From: an uncultured Angelakisella sp.
GTDB taxonomy: Bacteria > Bacillota > Clostridia > Oscillospirales > Ruminococcaceae
NCBI GenBank assembly: GCA_934524965.1
Contig: CAKSYU010000024.1
Coordinates: 1 to 29,378 of the forward strand
Reading direction: 5' to 3'
DNA: 29,378 nt
Shown here: positions 7,084 to 14,833 of the stretch, one piece after another
Layout of the letters: each line of letters starts with the position of its first letter
Position numbering within the stretch: position 1 is the first letter of the stretch
Made by a program: the position numbers and the translations under genes
The notes under the pieces: generated by a model
What the model was told of the DNA's origin: nothing
The model's database searches: none
Seen by the model: only the letters and a program-made list of their open reading frames with translations

Positions 7084-8832
7084 ATGCCGATGAAAAACAA
7101 AACGGGCTTTTGTCCGGATAGAATAAGCTCCTATTTCCGCGCGGAGTGGCTGTCGCTGACCTTTGTGACGGTTTCCGGCGTGCTTTATAATGTGGGGCTG
7201 CTTGCCGCCCCGTGGTTCGAGGGACGGCTTGCCCAGTGCCTTGCCGATATTCTGGGCGGGAGCAAAACGGCAGGGGCGATGGCGGTGCTGGTGGCGGCGT
7301 ACCTTGCCGTGACCTTAGCCGTGCAGGCGGCGCGCTTTATTAAGCGGTTTTATGTCCGGCGCTTCGCCAATAACATCAACCGCCGCATGAAAGGCGTGCT
7401 GTACGCCAATCTGGTGCGGGAGAGCCGCGCTTCGCTGGAAAAGGAGGGCGCCGGTGAACTGATGACCAAAGCCATCTCCGATGTGGACGACTGCGTGGAG
7501 GGCATGAGAAAATTCACCACCGAAATATATGATACCGGTGTGGTGATGGTCGGCTACACGGTGATGCTTTTGCTCTACGACTGGCGGCTGGCGCTGCTGA
7601 GCCTGCTGTTTACCCCAATTTCCTATCTGTGCGCGGCGCGCATGAAAAAGCCGGTGCAGCGCGCGGGGGCGGCATACAAAAAGGCGGCGGGCGCGCTGAG
7701 CGCCGCGACGCTGGACCGCGCGGAAAATGCCGTGACCTACCGTATCTACGGCTGCGAGGAGGCAAGGGCGGAACGCTATGAAAACGCGCTGAACGACTAC
7801 GAGAAAACCGCCGTGCGCTCCAATGTATGGCAGTCCGCCCTGCCGCCGCTGTACCTGGCGGCATCGGGGGCGGGGGTGCTGTTTATCCTGTGGTTTGGCG
7901 CGAAGAATGTGCTGGGGACCGGCTGGAGCAGCTGGGATATTGCGGCGTTCACCACCTTTCTTTCCTGCTTTACCAAGCTGACGGTCAAATCCTCCAAGGC
8001 TGCCAAGCTGTTCAATTCCGTGCAGAAAGCCGAGGTCTCCTGGAAGCGGATCCGACCGCTGATGAGAGCGCCGGAGCCGCTGGAGGCACTGAAAATACCG
8101 CAGCCCGCCGAGGTGGAGCTGAAGGATCTTTCCTTTGCGTATGGCGAGGAGCCGATCTTTTCGGGGCTTTCGCTGACGGCACACCCCGGGGACATCATCG
8201 GGGTGACGGGTCCCGTTGCCTGCGGCAAATCCACCCTTGGACGGGTGTTCCTGTGCGAAGCACCCTACAGCGGTTCGGTACGCTTCGGCAAAAGGGAGCT
8301 GTGTGACCTTTCCCCGCGGGAAATAGCCGCGACGGTGGGGTACCTGGGGCACGACCCGGAGCTGAGCGCCGATACGGTGCGAAACAATGTGCTGTGCGGC
8401 AGCGAACGGGACGCCATGCCGTACCTGACGGCGACGGCGCTGAAAGACGAGGTGCTTGCCATGGAAAACGGGCAGGATACCGTGATCGGCAGCGGGGGGA
8501 CGCGGCTTTCCGGCGGGCAGGCGCAGCGGCTGGCGCTGGCAAGGACGCTGGCGCACCCGCGCCCCTTGATGATCCTGGACGACCCGTTTTCGGCACTCGA
8601 CCGCAAGACGGAGGACGCGGTATTTGAAAGCCTGAAGGAATATGCGAAGGATAAGGTCGTATTCCTCATCTCTCACCGGCTGTACCATTTTCCGCAGATG
8701 CGGCAGGTGATTTTTATGGAGGACAGCAAAACGACGGTGGGCACGCACGAGGAGCTGATGGAATCCGTTCCGGCGTACCGCCGGCTTTACGAAAGCCAGA
8801 CAGGGGGTGAAGCGCATGAAGCGGAGGAATAA
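7084..8832 (+). CDS. ABC exporter half-transporter, subunit 1 (degenerate Walker B)
   Basis: A 582-residue fused membrane/ATPase half-transporter. Residues 1-310 form the six-helix exporter domain and about 345-575 the nucleotide-binding domain. Walker A is GPVACGKST (376-384) and the signature LSGGQ (475-479) is intact. The catalytic glutamate after Walker B is aspartate (MILDDPFSALD, D500), and the Q-loop region reads GYLGHDPE with His at 423 where Gln is expected. The switch His is present in ISHRL. These changes mark the subunit holding the weak ATP site in heterodimeric exporters such as TM287/288 or LmrCD. The start follows AGGGGG at 7 nt, one base after the MarR stop. It overlaps the second subunit gene by 17 bp. 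The substrate is unknown; drug or peptide export is plausible given the MarR control. Confidence 0.93.
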   Translation: MPMKNKTGFCPDRISSYFRAEWLSLTFVTVSGVLYNVGLLAAPWFEGRLAQCLADILGGSKTAGAMAVLVAAYLAVTLAVQAARFIKRFYVRRFANNINRRMKGVLYANLVRESRASLEKEGAGELMTKAISDVDDCVEGMRKFTTEIYDTGVVMVGYTVMLLLYDWRLALLSLLFTPISYLCAARMKKPVQRAGAAYKKAAGALSAATLDRAENAVTYRIYGCEEARAERYENALNDYEKTAVRSNVWQSALPPLYLAASGAGVLFILWFGAKNVLGTGWSSWDIAAFTTFLSCFTKLTVKSSKAAKLFNSVQKAEVSWKRIRPLMRAPEPLEALKIPQPAEVELKDLSFAYGEEPIFSGLSLTAHPGDIIGVTGPVACGKSTLGRVFLCEAPYSGSVRFGKRELCDLSPREIAATVGYLGHDPELSADTVRNNVLCGSERDAMPYLTATALKDEVLAMENGQDTVIGSGGTRLSGGQAQRLALARTLAHPRPLMILDDPFSALDRKTEDAVFESLKEYAKDKVVFLISHRLYHFPQMRQVIFMEDSKTTVGTHEELMESVPAYRRLYESQTGGEAHEAEE

Positions 8833-10462
8833 CGGCGGGGTATTTACCGCGCTGAAAGCCGCGGCGCGCACGCACCGCCTGCTTACCGTGGGGACACTTT
8901 TGTGCGTCGCGGCGTCGGTGGCGGCTTCGCTGCTGCCGCCGCTGCTGCTGGCACAGGTCATCGACCGGCTGACCGTCGGGCTGCCGCTGACCTTTACCGC
9001 CGTGCTGCTCTATTTTGGCAGCCTTGCGCTGGAGGGGGCACTTTCCTCGGCGCAGGAGGCGCTGCTGGTGCTTTTCGGGCAGAAAATGACCCATGCCCTG
9101 CGCTCCGAAATGTCGCAGAAGCTCACTCGGCTGCCTGCCGCCACCCTTGCCGCGCAAAAGCCCGGCGAGGTCGCCGCGCGCTTTTCGGGCGATGTGGATA
9201 CCGTGGAGGCGCTTTTCACCTCCGGCATCATCAGCATGGCGGCAGATGCCTGCCGGATCGTTTCGATCCTGGCGGTGATAGCGGTGAAAAATACCGGTCT
9301 GGCGCTGGTCCTGCTGGTCGTCCTGCCGCTTTTTGCGGTATTTACCCGCCGTGTGCAGAAGAAAATGCTTGCCGCGCAGCTGGAAAACCGCCGTGCCGTT
9401 GCCGCGGTATCCGGTCAGGTGCCGGAGACGCTGCACAATATCCGCACGATCCGTGCGCTGGGGCTGGAGGACTATATGGAGCGCCGCTATGACCGGCGCA
9501 TCGGGGAAAGCTATGTCGCCGTGGAAAAAACGAACTTTTATGACGCTATCTATTCGCCGGTGGTGCTGCTGCTGAATGCCGCCGTGGTGGGCATCGTGAT
9601 GCTGCTTTCCGCCTCCGGCAAGGCGGAGATACTGGCACTGTTCGGCATGTCGGTTGGCACCTCGGTTGCCGTCATCGGCTATATCTCCCGCATTTTTGCC
9701 CCGATCGAAAGCCTTGGCATGGAGATACAGACCATTCAGTCCGCCATGGCGGGCGTCCGGCGGATCGACGCCTTTCTGGCGAAGCCGGAGCGGGAGCTGC
9801 CGCCGGAGCGGGAAAACGCCGCGCGGGGAGATATCGTTCTTTCCCACATCACCTTTGGCTATGGCGAAAAGCCGGTGCTGCGTGACTTTTCCATGACGGT
9901 AAAACAGGGAGAACAGGTAACGCTGATCGGCAGGACGGGAGCCGGCAAAAGCACGGTATTCCGCCTGCTGCTGGGACTGTACAAGCCGCAGGCGGGTACC
10001 ATTACCATCGGCGGCGAGGCGGTCGGGGAGATCACCGACCGGGAACGGCGGGCGTGTATCGGCTGCGTGGAGCAGCATTTTTCCCGCGTGCCGGGGACGG
10101 TGCTGGACCAGATCACGCTTGCCGACCCGAGAATCACCGAGGAGATGGCGCACAAGGCGGCGGAGCTTGCCGGAATGGACGACGCCATTCGGTCGCTGCC
10201 CGCGGGCTATGATACCGTGTGTACCGACGGTATGTTTTCGCAGGGGGAGTGGCAGCTTTTATCCATTGCCCGCGCCGCGGCGGCAGACCCTGCGGTGCTG
10301 CTGCTCGATGAGATCACCGCCAACCTGGACGCCGAGACCGAAGCCCGTGTACTGGCGGCGCTGCGCCGTGCCTCTGCGGGGCGTACCGTGCTTTCCATCT
10401 CCCACCGCATCTATGAGAACCTTGGCGGCAGGACGGTGGAGCTGAAAGCGGAGAACCCATGA
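8816..10462 (+). CDS. ABC exporter half-transporter, subunit 2 (degenerate signature)
   Basis: A 548-residue partner of the preceding subunit, with an exporter membrane domain (about 1-310) and an ATPase domain (about 340-540). Walker A GRTGAGKST (372-380), the Q-loop Gln in CVEQHF and Walker B LLLDE with the catalytic Glu (E499) are intact. The ABC signature is altered: FSQGE (474-478) in place of LSGGQ. This is the exact complement of the first subunit's defects, so a heterodimer would have one working site (this Walker A/B plus the LSGGQ of subunit 1) and one degenerate site. The ATG at 8816 follows AGGGGG at 8 nt; the GTG at 8807 overlaps the ribosome site and is not preferred. The 17-bp overlap suggests translational coupling and equal stoichiometry. 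Confidence 0.93.
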   Translation: MKRRNNGGVFTALKAAARTHRLLTVGTLLCVAASVAASLLPPLLLAQVIDRLTVGLPLTFTAVLLYFGSLALEGALSSAQEALLVLFGQKMTHALRSEMSQKLTRLPAATLAAQKPGEVAARFSGDVDTVEALFTSGIISMAADACRIVSILAVIAVKNTGLALVLLVVLPLFAVFTRRVQKKMLAAQLENRRAVAAVSGQVPETLHNIRTIRALGLEDYMERRYDRRIGESYVAVEKTNFYDAIYSPVVLLLNAAVVGIVMLLSASGKAEILALFGMSVGTSVAVIGYISRIFAPIESLGMEIQTIQSAMAGVRRIDAFLAKPERELPPERENAARGDIVLSHITFGYGEKPVLRDFSMTVKQGEQVTLIGRTGAGKSTVFRLLLGLYKPQAGTITIGGEAVGEITDRERRACIGCVEQHFSRVPGTVLDQITLADPRITEEMAHKAAELAGMDDAIRSLPAGYDTVCTDGMFSQGEWQLLSIARAAAADPAVLLLDEITANLDAETEARVLAALRRASAGRTVLSISHRIYENLGGRTVELKAENP

Positions 10463-10520
10463 CCGTGCGGGCAGGACGGCGCTTGCCGGTGGGAACAGTG
10501 ACGGACAGGAGGAGACAGAT

Positions 10521-11066
10521 ATGCTGGAATGGCTCCGGAATATGGACTGGACGGTGCTGCACTGGCTGCGAGAGGTAACGCAGTGCGGCGCAATGGATCT
10601 TATTATGCCGAAGATCACGGCACTGGGCAATGGCGGCGCGGTATGGATCGCGGCGGCTGCCGCGATGACGATATCAAAGAAATACCGGAAATACGGCATT
10701 GCCATGTTTGCCGCCCTGATAGCGGGTGTGCTGGTGGGCAACCTTTGCCTGAAGAACCTGATTGCCCGTGCCAGACCCTGCTGGCTGGAAAGCGTATCGC
10801 TTTTGATCGCCAACCCGACGGATTACTCCTTTCCCTCGGGGCATACGCTGTCCTCTGTCATCGGGGCGTATATGCTGATGGCGGCGAACCGGTGGTTCGG
10901 CTGGGCTGCCATTCCGCTGGCGGCGCTTATCGCGTTTTCGCGTCTGTATCTCTTTGTGCATTTTCCTACCGATGTGCTGGCGTCGGTGGTGCTGGGGATC
11001 GTGATCGGGGCAGTTGCGGTCTGGGGCACAAAGCGGATATCGAATAAAAGTATTGCCCGAGGATAG
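10521..11066 (+). CDS. PAP2 family membrane phosphatase
   Basis: A 181-residue membrane protein with the three acid phosphatase motifs of the PAP2 superfamily: K-x6-RP in KNLIARARP (75-83), PSGH (about 109-112) and SR-x5-H-x3-D in SRLYLFVHFPTD. Four to six hydrophobic segments surround them. Bacterial members dephosphorylate undecaprenyl pyrophosphate (BcrC type), phosphatidylglycerol phosphate or phosphatidic acid at the outer membrane face. The start follows AGGAGGAG at 6 nt. It lies 58 bp after the ABC subunits with no visible promoter or terminator between, so it is probably the last gene of the MarR operon. An undecaprenyl pyrophosphate phosphatase next to a MarR-controlled exporter would suit defence against cell-wall antibiotics, but this is inference. 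Confidence 0.9.
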   Translation: MLEWLRNMDWTVLHWLREVTQCGAMDLIMPKITALGNGGAVWIAAAAAMTISKKYRKYGIAMFAALIAGVLVGNLCLKNLIARARPCWLESVSLLIANPTDYSFPSGHTLSSVIGAYMLMAANRWFGWAAIPLAALIAFSRLYLFVHFPTDVLASVVLGIVIGAVAVWGTKRISNKSIARG

Positions 11067-11070
11067 ACAG

Positions 11071-11105
11071 AAAAAAGGCGCGCCCTTGTAACAGGACGCG
11101 CTTTT
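11071..11105. terminator. Bidirectional intrinsic terminator
   Basis: A hairpin with arms around GCGCGCCCT / AGGACGCGC (one C-A mismatch, 6-nt loop TGTAAC) flanked by A-tract on the left and TTTT on the right. It separates the convergent PAP2 and DUF1508 genes and can serve both. Confidence 0.85.
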
Positions 11106-11119
11106 GGCATGCGGGAAAA

Positions 11120-11494
11120 TTATTCGGCAGTGACAACGGGGGCGTCGGGGGCGTTCTTGCGGACGCTCTCAATGCCATTCATGCAGCTTGCTTTTGCCTT
11201 GTAGCCCTCGCTGACAGCGATGATCTCGCCGTTGCGGGCTTTCAGGCGGAAACGGAACTCGCCGGACTTATCGGTGTAAACCTCAAACTTGGGGTTGGTG
11301 ACGGTCTCGAAGCCCTCGACGGTCTGATCCTCGAGCTTGGCTTCCACGGCGTTCTTGCGGACGCTTTCGATGCCCTTTTTGCAGGCGGCATCGCCGGAAT
11401 AAACCTCGGAGGTGGCGATGACTTCGCCGTTGCCGGCTTTCAGATCGAACTTGACGCCGCCGTTTTTGGTTTCTTTCATTACAAACTTGCCCAT
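11120..11494 (-). CDS. YegP-like protein with two DUF1508 repeats
   Basis: A 124-residue protein made of two copies of the about 50-residue DUF1508 (UPF0339) unit. The first repeat contains GGVKFDLKAGNGEVIATSE and ends in GIESVRKNA. The second contains GEFRFRLKARNGEIIAVSE and ends in GIESVRKNA as well. Each repeat has the family's F-x-L-KA-x-NGE-I/V-I core followed by a helix with Cys (DAACKKGIESV, KASCMNGIESV). The molecular role of this family is not established; members are small soluble proteins often linked to stress. The ATG follows TAGGAGGT at about 7 nt. It is a single-gene unit with its own promoter and a shared terminator. Confidence 0.93.
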   Translation of the reverse strand: MGKFVMKETKNGGVKFDLKAGNGEVIATSEVYSGDAACKKGIESVRKNAVEAKLEDQTVEGFETVTNPKFEVYTDKSGEFRFRLKARNGEIIAVSEGYKAKASCMNGIESVRKNAPDAPVVTAE

Positions 11495-11530
11495 GTGGTG
11501 ACCTCCTAAAAGAAGTTTCTTGGTAGTTCT

Positions 11531-11559
11531 ATGTTACAATCTTTGCGAGAAAAATGCAA
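11531..11559 (-). promoter_or_regulatory. Promoter of the DUF1508 gene
   Basis: On the minus strand TTGCAT (11554-11559), a 17-bp spacer and TAACAT (11531-11536). The transcript would have a leader of about 30 nt ending in a strong TAGGAGGT ribosome site. Confidence 0.7.
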
Positions 11560-11628
11560 GCAAATGGGCAAAATTAACGGCGGAAAGCGGAAAAAAGGCG
11601 CGGGGGCGTTCCCTTTTGACCGAAATAG

Positions 11629-11637
11629 TGGTAAAAT
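11629..11637 (+). promoter_or_regulatory. Extended -10 promoter of the thioredoxin-like gene
   Basis: TGG-TAAAAT, identical to the -10 elements before prfC and FkbM. The -35 position holds only TTCCCT, so activity would rest on the extended -10. Confidence 0.5.
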
Positions 11638-11673
11638 GAACAGAGAGTATCCCAAAAGGAGGAAATGACAGCG

Positions 11674-11988
11674 ATGCAGATGGTGGAAATAAACAGCAAA
11701 AATGTGGACAGTATAACCCGGGAAGGCAAGACCTATCTGTATTTTACGGCGGGCTTCAGCCCCTTTGCCGCGGCGATGGAGCCGGTGTATAAGCGCTTTC
11801 TGGAGGAGGCAGAGCACTACGATGTAAAGGTGTGCCGCATCAATGTGACGGACGATATTGCGCTGGGGGAGCGCTTCCATGTGAAGGACCTGCCCACCAT
11901 GCTGGTGTTCCGTGACGGAATGCGGGTGCATACCACCGAGGGCATTGTGCTGCCGGAGCATTACACTAATTTGCTGAAATTCTATTGA
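11674..11988 (+). CDS. Thioredoxin-fold protein lacking the CxxC active site
   Basis: A 104-residue protein with the thioredoxin layout: a hydrophobic strand YLYFTAGF, a helix AAAMEPVYKRFLEEA, a strand VKVCRINVTDD, then ALGERFHVKDLPTMLVFRDG with the conserved cis-proline (LPT) and final strand. Where thioredoxin has CGPC, this protein has FSPF (28-31). It therefore cannot carry out dithiol exchange, although the site Pro is kept. A single Cys remains in the central strand. It may be a binding or scaffold relative, like other redox-inactive thioredoxin-fold proteins. I chose the second ATG (11674), 10 nt after AGGAGG; the ATG at 11665 is only one base from the ribosome site, and a third lies at 11680. 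It is a single-gene unit with promoter and terminator. Confidence 0.82.
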   Translation: MQMVEINSKNVDSITREGKTYLYFTAGFSPFAAAMEPVYKRFLEEAEHYDVKVCRINVTDDIALGERFHVKDLPTMLVFRDGMRVHTTEGIVLPEHYTNLLKFY

Positions 11989-12000
11989 GTTGAAGAAGAT

Positions 12001-12028
12001 AGCCTGCCGTGACCGGCGGGCTTTTTTT
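12001..12028 (+). terminator. Intrinsic terminator of the thioredoxin-like gene
   Basis: Nine-base-pair stem AGCCTGCCG / CGGCGGGCT with a TGAC loop, followed by seven T residues, 12 bp after the stop codon. Confidence 0.88.
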
Positions 12029-12108
12029 ATAAGGGACTTGTCCAAAGGGGAGAAAACACGGTCAATAAGGGTGAAGAGCTCTTTATGGAAACGAAAGGAG
12101 GCAGGAGC

Positions 12109-12669
12109 ATGAAGGACGAGGAGATCCTGCGGCTGTACCGCGCGCGAAGCGAAGCGGCGCTGACCGAGACCGAGCGGCAGTACGGCGCGCTGTGCGGTAC
12201 CATCGCCCGAAATATCCTGCGGGACAGGCAGGACGCCGAAGAATGTGTGAATGATACGCTTCACCGTGCGTGGAACAGCATTCCGCCGGAGGAGCCGAGA
12301 AGCCTTGCGGCTTATCTGGGGCGCATTACCCGCAATCTGGCGCTGAACCGGCTGGAAAAGCAGAACCGGCAAAAACGCGGCGGCGGGGAGATGACGCTGA
12401 TTTGGGAGGAGCTGGGCGAGATGCTGCCCGACCGTGAGACGCCGGAGCAAGGCTGGGAGCGCGCGGCGGTAAAGGAGACGCTGGAGCGCTTTTTGCGCGG
12501 GCGGACGGCGGAGGAACGAATCTTATTCCTGCGGCGGTACTGGTGGGCGGAGCCGGTGAAAACGGCTGCCGAGCACTGCGGCATTCCCCCGCGGCGGGCA
12601 AAGAGTATGCTGGAGCGGCTGCGGCGCGACCTGCGAAGTGAGCTGGAAAAGGAGGAGATCACGCTATGA
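12109..12669 (+). CDS. ECF-type RNA polymerase sigma factor
   Basis: A 186-residue group 4 sigma-70 factor. Region 2 (about 15-80) contains RDRQDAEECVNDTLHRAWNSIP, the core-binding and -10-melting segment typical of ECF factors. Region 4 (about 125-182) contains EERILFLRRYWWAEPVKTAAEHCGIPPRRAKSMLERLRRDL, the -35-binding helix-turn-helix. There is no region 1 or full region 3, as expected. The ATG at 12109 follows AAAGGAGG at 7 nt; an in-frame ATG at 12085 is upstream of that ribosome site. Its stop codon overlaps the start of the membrane protein downstream (ATGA), the usual arrangement of an ECF factor and its anti-sigma. No clear ECF-type promoter was recognised in the 80 bp upstream, so autoregulation is unproven. 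Confidence 0.93.
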   Translation: MKDEEILRLYRARSEAALTETERQYGALCGTIARNILRDRQDAEECVNDTLHRAWNSIPPEEPRSLAAYLGRITRNLALNRLEKQNRQKRGGGEMTLIWEELGEMLPDRETPEQGWERAAVKETLERFLRGRTAEERILFLRRYWWAEPVKTAAEHCGIPPRRAKSMLERLRRDLRSELEKEEITL

Positions 12670-14771
12670 AGCGGGAGGATCTGTGGAAACTGCTGGGCGA
12701 AGTTCCGGCGGAGATGATAGAGGAAGCGAGTGCCGCCCCGACGGGGAAAAAGGTGCTGTGGCTGCGGCGGGTGCTGCCGCTGGCGGCTGCCGTGGTGCTG
12801 CTGAGCGCCACCGCATTGGCAGCGGGGAAATACTTTGGCTGGCAGCAGGTGCTGGGGACGAAGCCGGAGGAGATGGCGGAGAGCACCGAGCCGCTTGGTG
12901 TGACGGTGAATGCGGAGGACATCACCTTTACGGTGACGGAGGCGCTGGCGGACGAGCGGGTGCTGTACCTGCTGTGGGAGATGCAGGCGCCCGCGGCGAT
13001 CTTTGGTGAGAGAAGCACGGCGGACGGTTGGCTGGACTTCGGTGATGCAAGTGTGGATACCGGCGGCGGGGCTGTGTTTTCGGCGCAGCCTCCCAAAGAA
13101 AAGAGCAATATTCTGTGCGGCTATCTGATGGCGGACTGGAACGAAGCCATGCGGGGTAGCACCGCCCACCTGCGGGTGAGCAGGCTGGGACACCTGGAAC
13201 GGACGGCAGATACCTTTATTGCCAAGGCGGATATGAAAGCGCTGTGTGACAGCGCAGTGCGCAAGGGGATAGATCTTGACGAGTGGATCTCGGATTACCC
13301 GCAGACGATAAGTGACGGTGAGGGCGGCTATGGTGTGCGCAACACCGATGGAGAAGTGGTGGAAACCATTGATATGGCATATTATGAGGACGGAAGGCTG
13401 TATGTTTTTTTACGCTATAGGGAGGATCGATACGAGCCAAACAGTCCGCACTTTGGAGTTCTTTGCGACAGCACAGGGGAAAGAGTAGATAATGTCGGCG
13501 GGCGTGATGGCTCTTACTATAGTGTGTACTATTATGATGTGGCGGAGGAGGAACTGCCGAACCTGCAATTTATCCAGCCGGGAAGATGGCAGCGGGTACC
13601 GGATTATGACGCCGAGTGGGAGGTCTGCTTTGATATTCCGCAGACAGTGGAGAGTGTGGAGCTGGACGCAGCAGAGGGAGTAACGGTAAAATGCTCGCCG
13701 GTCTCGATGGAAATCACGATAGATCGACGAGTAGACATGTCGCGGGGCTGGGCAGTGTATTTGAAAGACGGCACGGAGGTCGAGCTGAGAAGCCGGGACG
13801 GGAACGAGACAGCAAGCACATCGGAAATGAAGATGATATTCCGCAGAGCCGTTGCACCGGAGGAGATCGAGGCAATATACTGCGGCGGAACCAACCTGCT
13901 GCGGCAATCCCCTGCGGCGGAGGACGAGCCGGTTTTCGAGGAGGTATTTGACCGTTATTACTACAGGGAGCCTTTTGCCGGATACCGGCTTGAGGAGCCG
14001 GATCGGGGTGTAGTGACATTTTACAGCCGACAGAAAGGTACCCCATTTACCGCGCTGCAGACCGGAACGGTCGTATATACGGCGGAGGAAGGCTGGAACC
14101 AGGGAATGGGTCGGTGTATCCTGATACGGCAGAAAAACGGGCTGTACGCGGTATATGCCCATTGTGAGGAGATCTATGTGCAGGCGGGCGATGAAGCGGC
14201 AGTCTATACGCAGCTGGGAACAACGGGAGCCAGCGGAAATTTCGGGAATGGTTCTTCGGGCATATTCGGCATTGCGTTTTATCTGGTGCGGGAGGAGAAT
14301 ATAACGCTGAAGACTGACCGTGATGGAACGGTGACGGGCTTCACGGTAGGGCATAACGCGTACGAGAACCCTGTTCTGCCGATGGAAACCGTGGAATGGA
14401 CAGCGGACAGCGCATACATTGCCCCCGTGAAAAACGGGACGATGTCCCGTGGAGTAATCGGAGCAGACTGCCCCGCCTACCGGCTTTTTGAAGCGCCGGC
14501 AGGGACCGCGGCGGTCGCCATGCGGGACGGCGTAGTGGAGCAGACGCCGCCGGCGCGTAAGGATCGATGGACCGACCACATGGGCGGACAGCCGGTTTTG
14601 ATCCGACACGAGGACGGCAGCGCGATCCTGTATGGGCACCTGAAAAATGTGACCCTGAAGCCCGGTGATACGGTGCGGCAGGGCGAAAAGCTTGGGGAGT
14701 GCAGCAATAGCGGCGATACATGGGGATCCGGCGTCGGTGTGATCTATTACTCCGTTTACCCCGCGCAGTGA
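12666..14771 (+). CDS. Probable membrane anti-sigma factor: DUF4179-like region plus two degenerate LytM/M23 domains
   Basis: A 701-residue single-pass membrane protein, coupled by an ATGA overlap to the ECF sigma gene. Residues 1-35 are cytoplasmic and charged (no zinc-binding HxxxCxxC), 37-53 form one transmembrane helix, and about 54-140 resemble DUF4179, the extracytoplasmic region common in anti-sigma partners of Firmicutes. The middle is unassigned. At the C-terminus two M23-like domains follow in tandem. Domain 1 (about 445-545) has KGTPFTAL, YAVYAH (H499) and GTTGASG. Domain 2 (about 610-701) has the APAGT start, LYGHL (H658) and a GD-x-V-x-QG-x-x-LG segment. Both lack the H-x3-D ligands and the final H-x-H (GIA at 535-537 in domain 1; valine/isoleucine/tyrosine in domain 2), so neither should bind catalytic zinc. 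They may bind peptidoglycan or a hydrolase and signal wall state to the sigma factor; that is inference. Confidence 0.8.
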   Translation: MKREDLWKLLGEVPAEMIEEASAAPTGKKVLWLRRVLPLAAAVVLLSATALAAGKYFGWQQVLGTKPEEMAESTEPLGVTVNAEDITFTVTEALADERVLYLLWEMQAPAAIFGERSTADGWLDFGDASVDTGGGAVFSAQPPKEKSNILCGYLMADWNEAMRGSTAHLRVSRLGHLERTADTFIAKADMKALCDSAVRKGIDLDEWISDYPQTISDGEGGYGVRNTDGEVVETIDMAYYEDGRLYVFLRYREDRYEPNSPHFGVLCDSTGERVDNVGGRDGSYYSVYYYDVAEEELPNLQFIQPGRWQRVPDYDAEWEVCFDIPQTVESVELDAAEGVTVKCSPVSMEITIDRRVDMSRGWAVYLKDGTEVELRSRDGNETASTSEMKMIFRRAVAPEEIEAIYCGGTNLLRQSPAAEDEPVFEEVFDRYYYREPFAGYRLEEPDRGVVTFYSRQKGTPFTALQTGTVVYTAEEGWNQGMGRCILIRQKNGLYAVYAHCEEIYVQAGDEAAVYTQLGTTGASGNFGNGSSGIFGIAFYLVREENITLKTDRDGTVTGFTVGHNAYENPVLPMETVEWTADSAYIAPVKNGTMSRGVIGADCPAYRLFEAPAGTAAVAMRDGVVEQTPPARKDRWTDHMGGQPVLIRHEDGSAILYGHLKNVTLKPGDTVRQGEKLGECSNSGDTWGSGVGVIYYSVYPAQ

Positions 14772-14789
14772 ATAAAAGCAAGAAAAACA

Positions 14790-14820
14790 CCCCCGACCAA
14801 AACGGTCGGGGGCAGTTTTA
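14790..14820 (+). terminator. Intrinsic terminator after the sigma/anti-sigma operon
   Basis: Perfect 9-bp stem CCCCCGACC / GGTCGGGGG with a 5-nt AAAAC loop, followed by CAGTTTTA. An A-rich stretch on the left makes it usable on the minus strand too, where the M20 gene ends at 14834. Confidence 0.87.
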
Positions 14821-14833
14821 TGGGGATGTGGGT

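Noticed and set aside
11674..11988. Active thioredoxin
   Set aside because: The CxxC motif is replaced by FSPF.
12666..14771. Active M23 peptidase
   Set aside because: Both LytM-like domains lack the H-x3-D and H-x-H zinc ligands, so catalysis is not expected.
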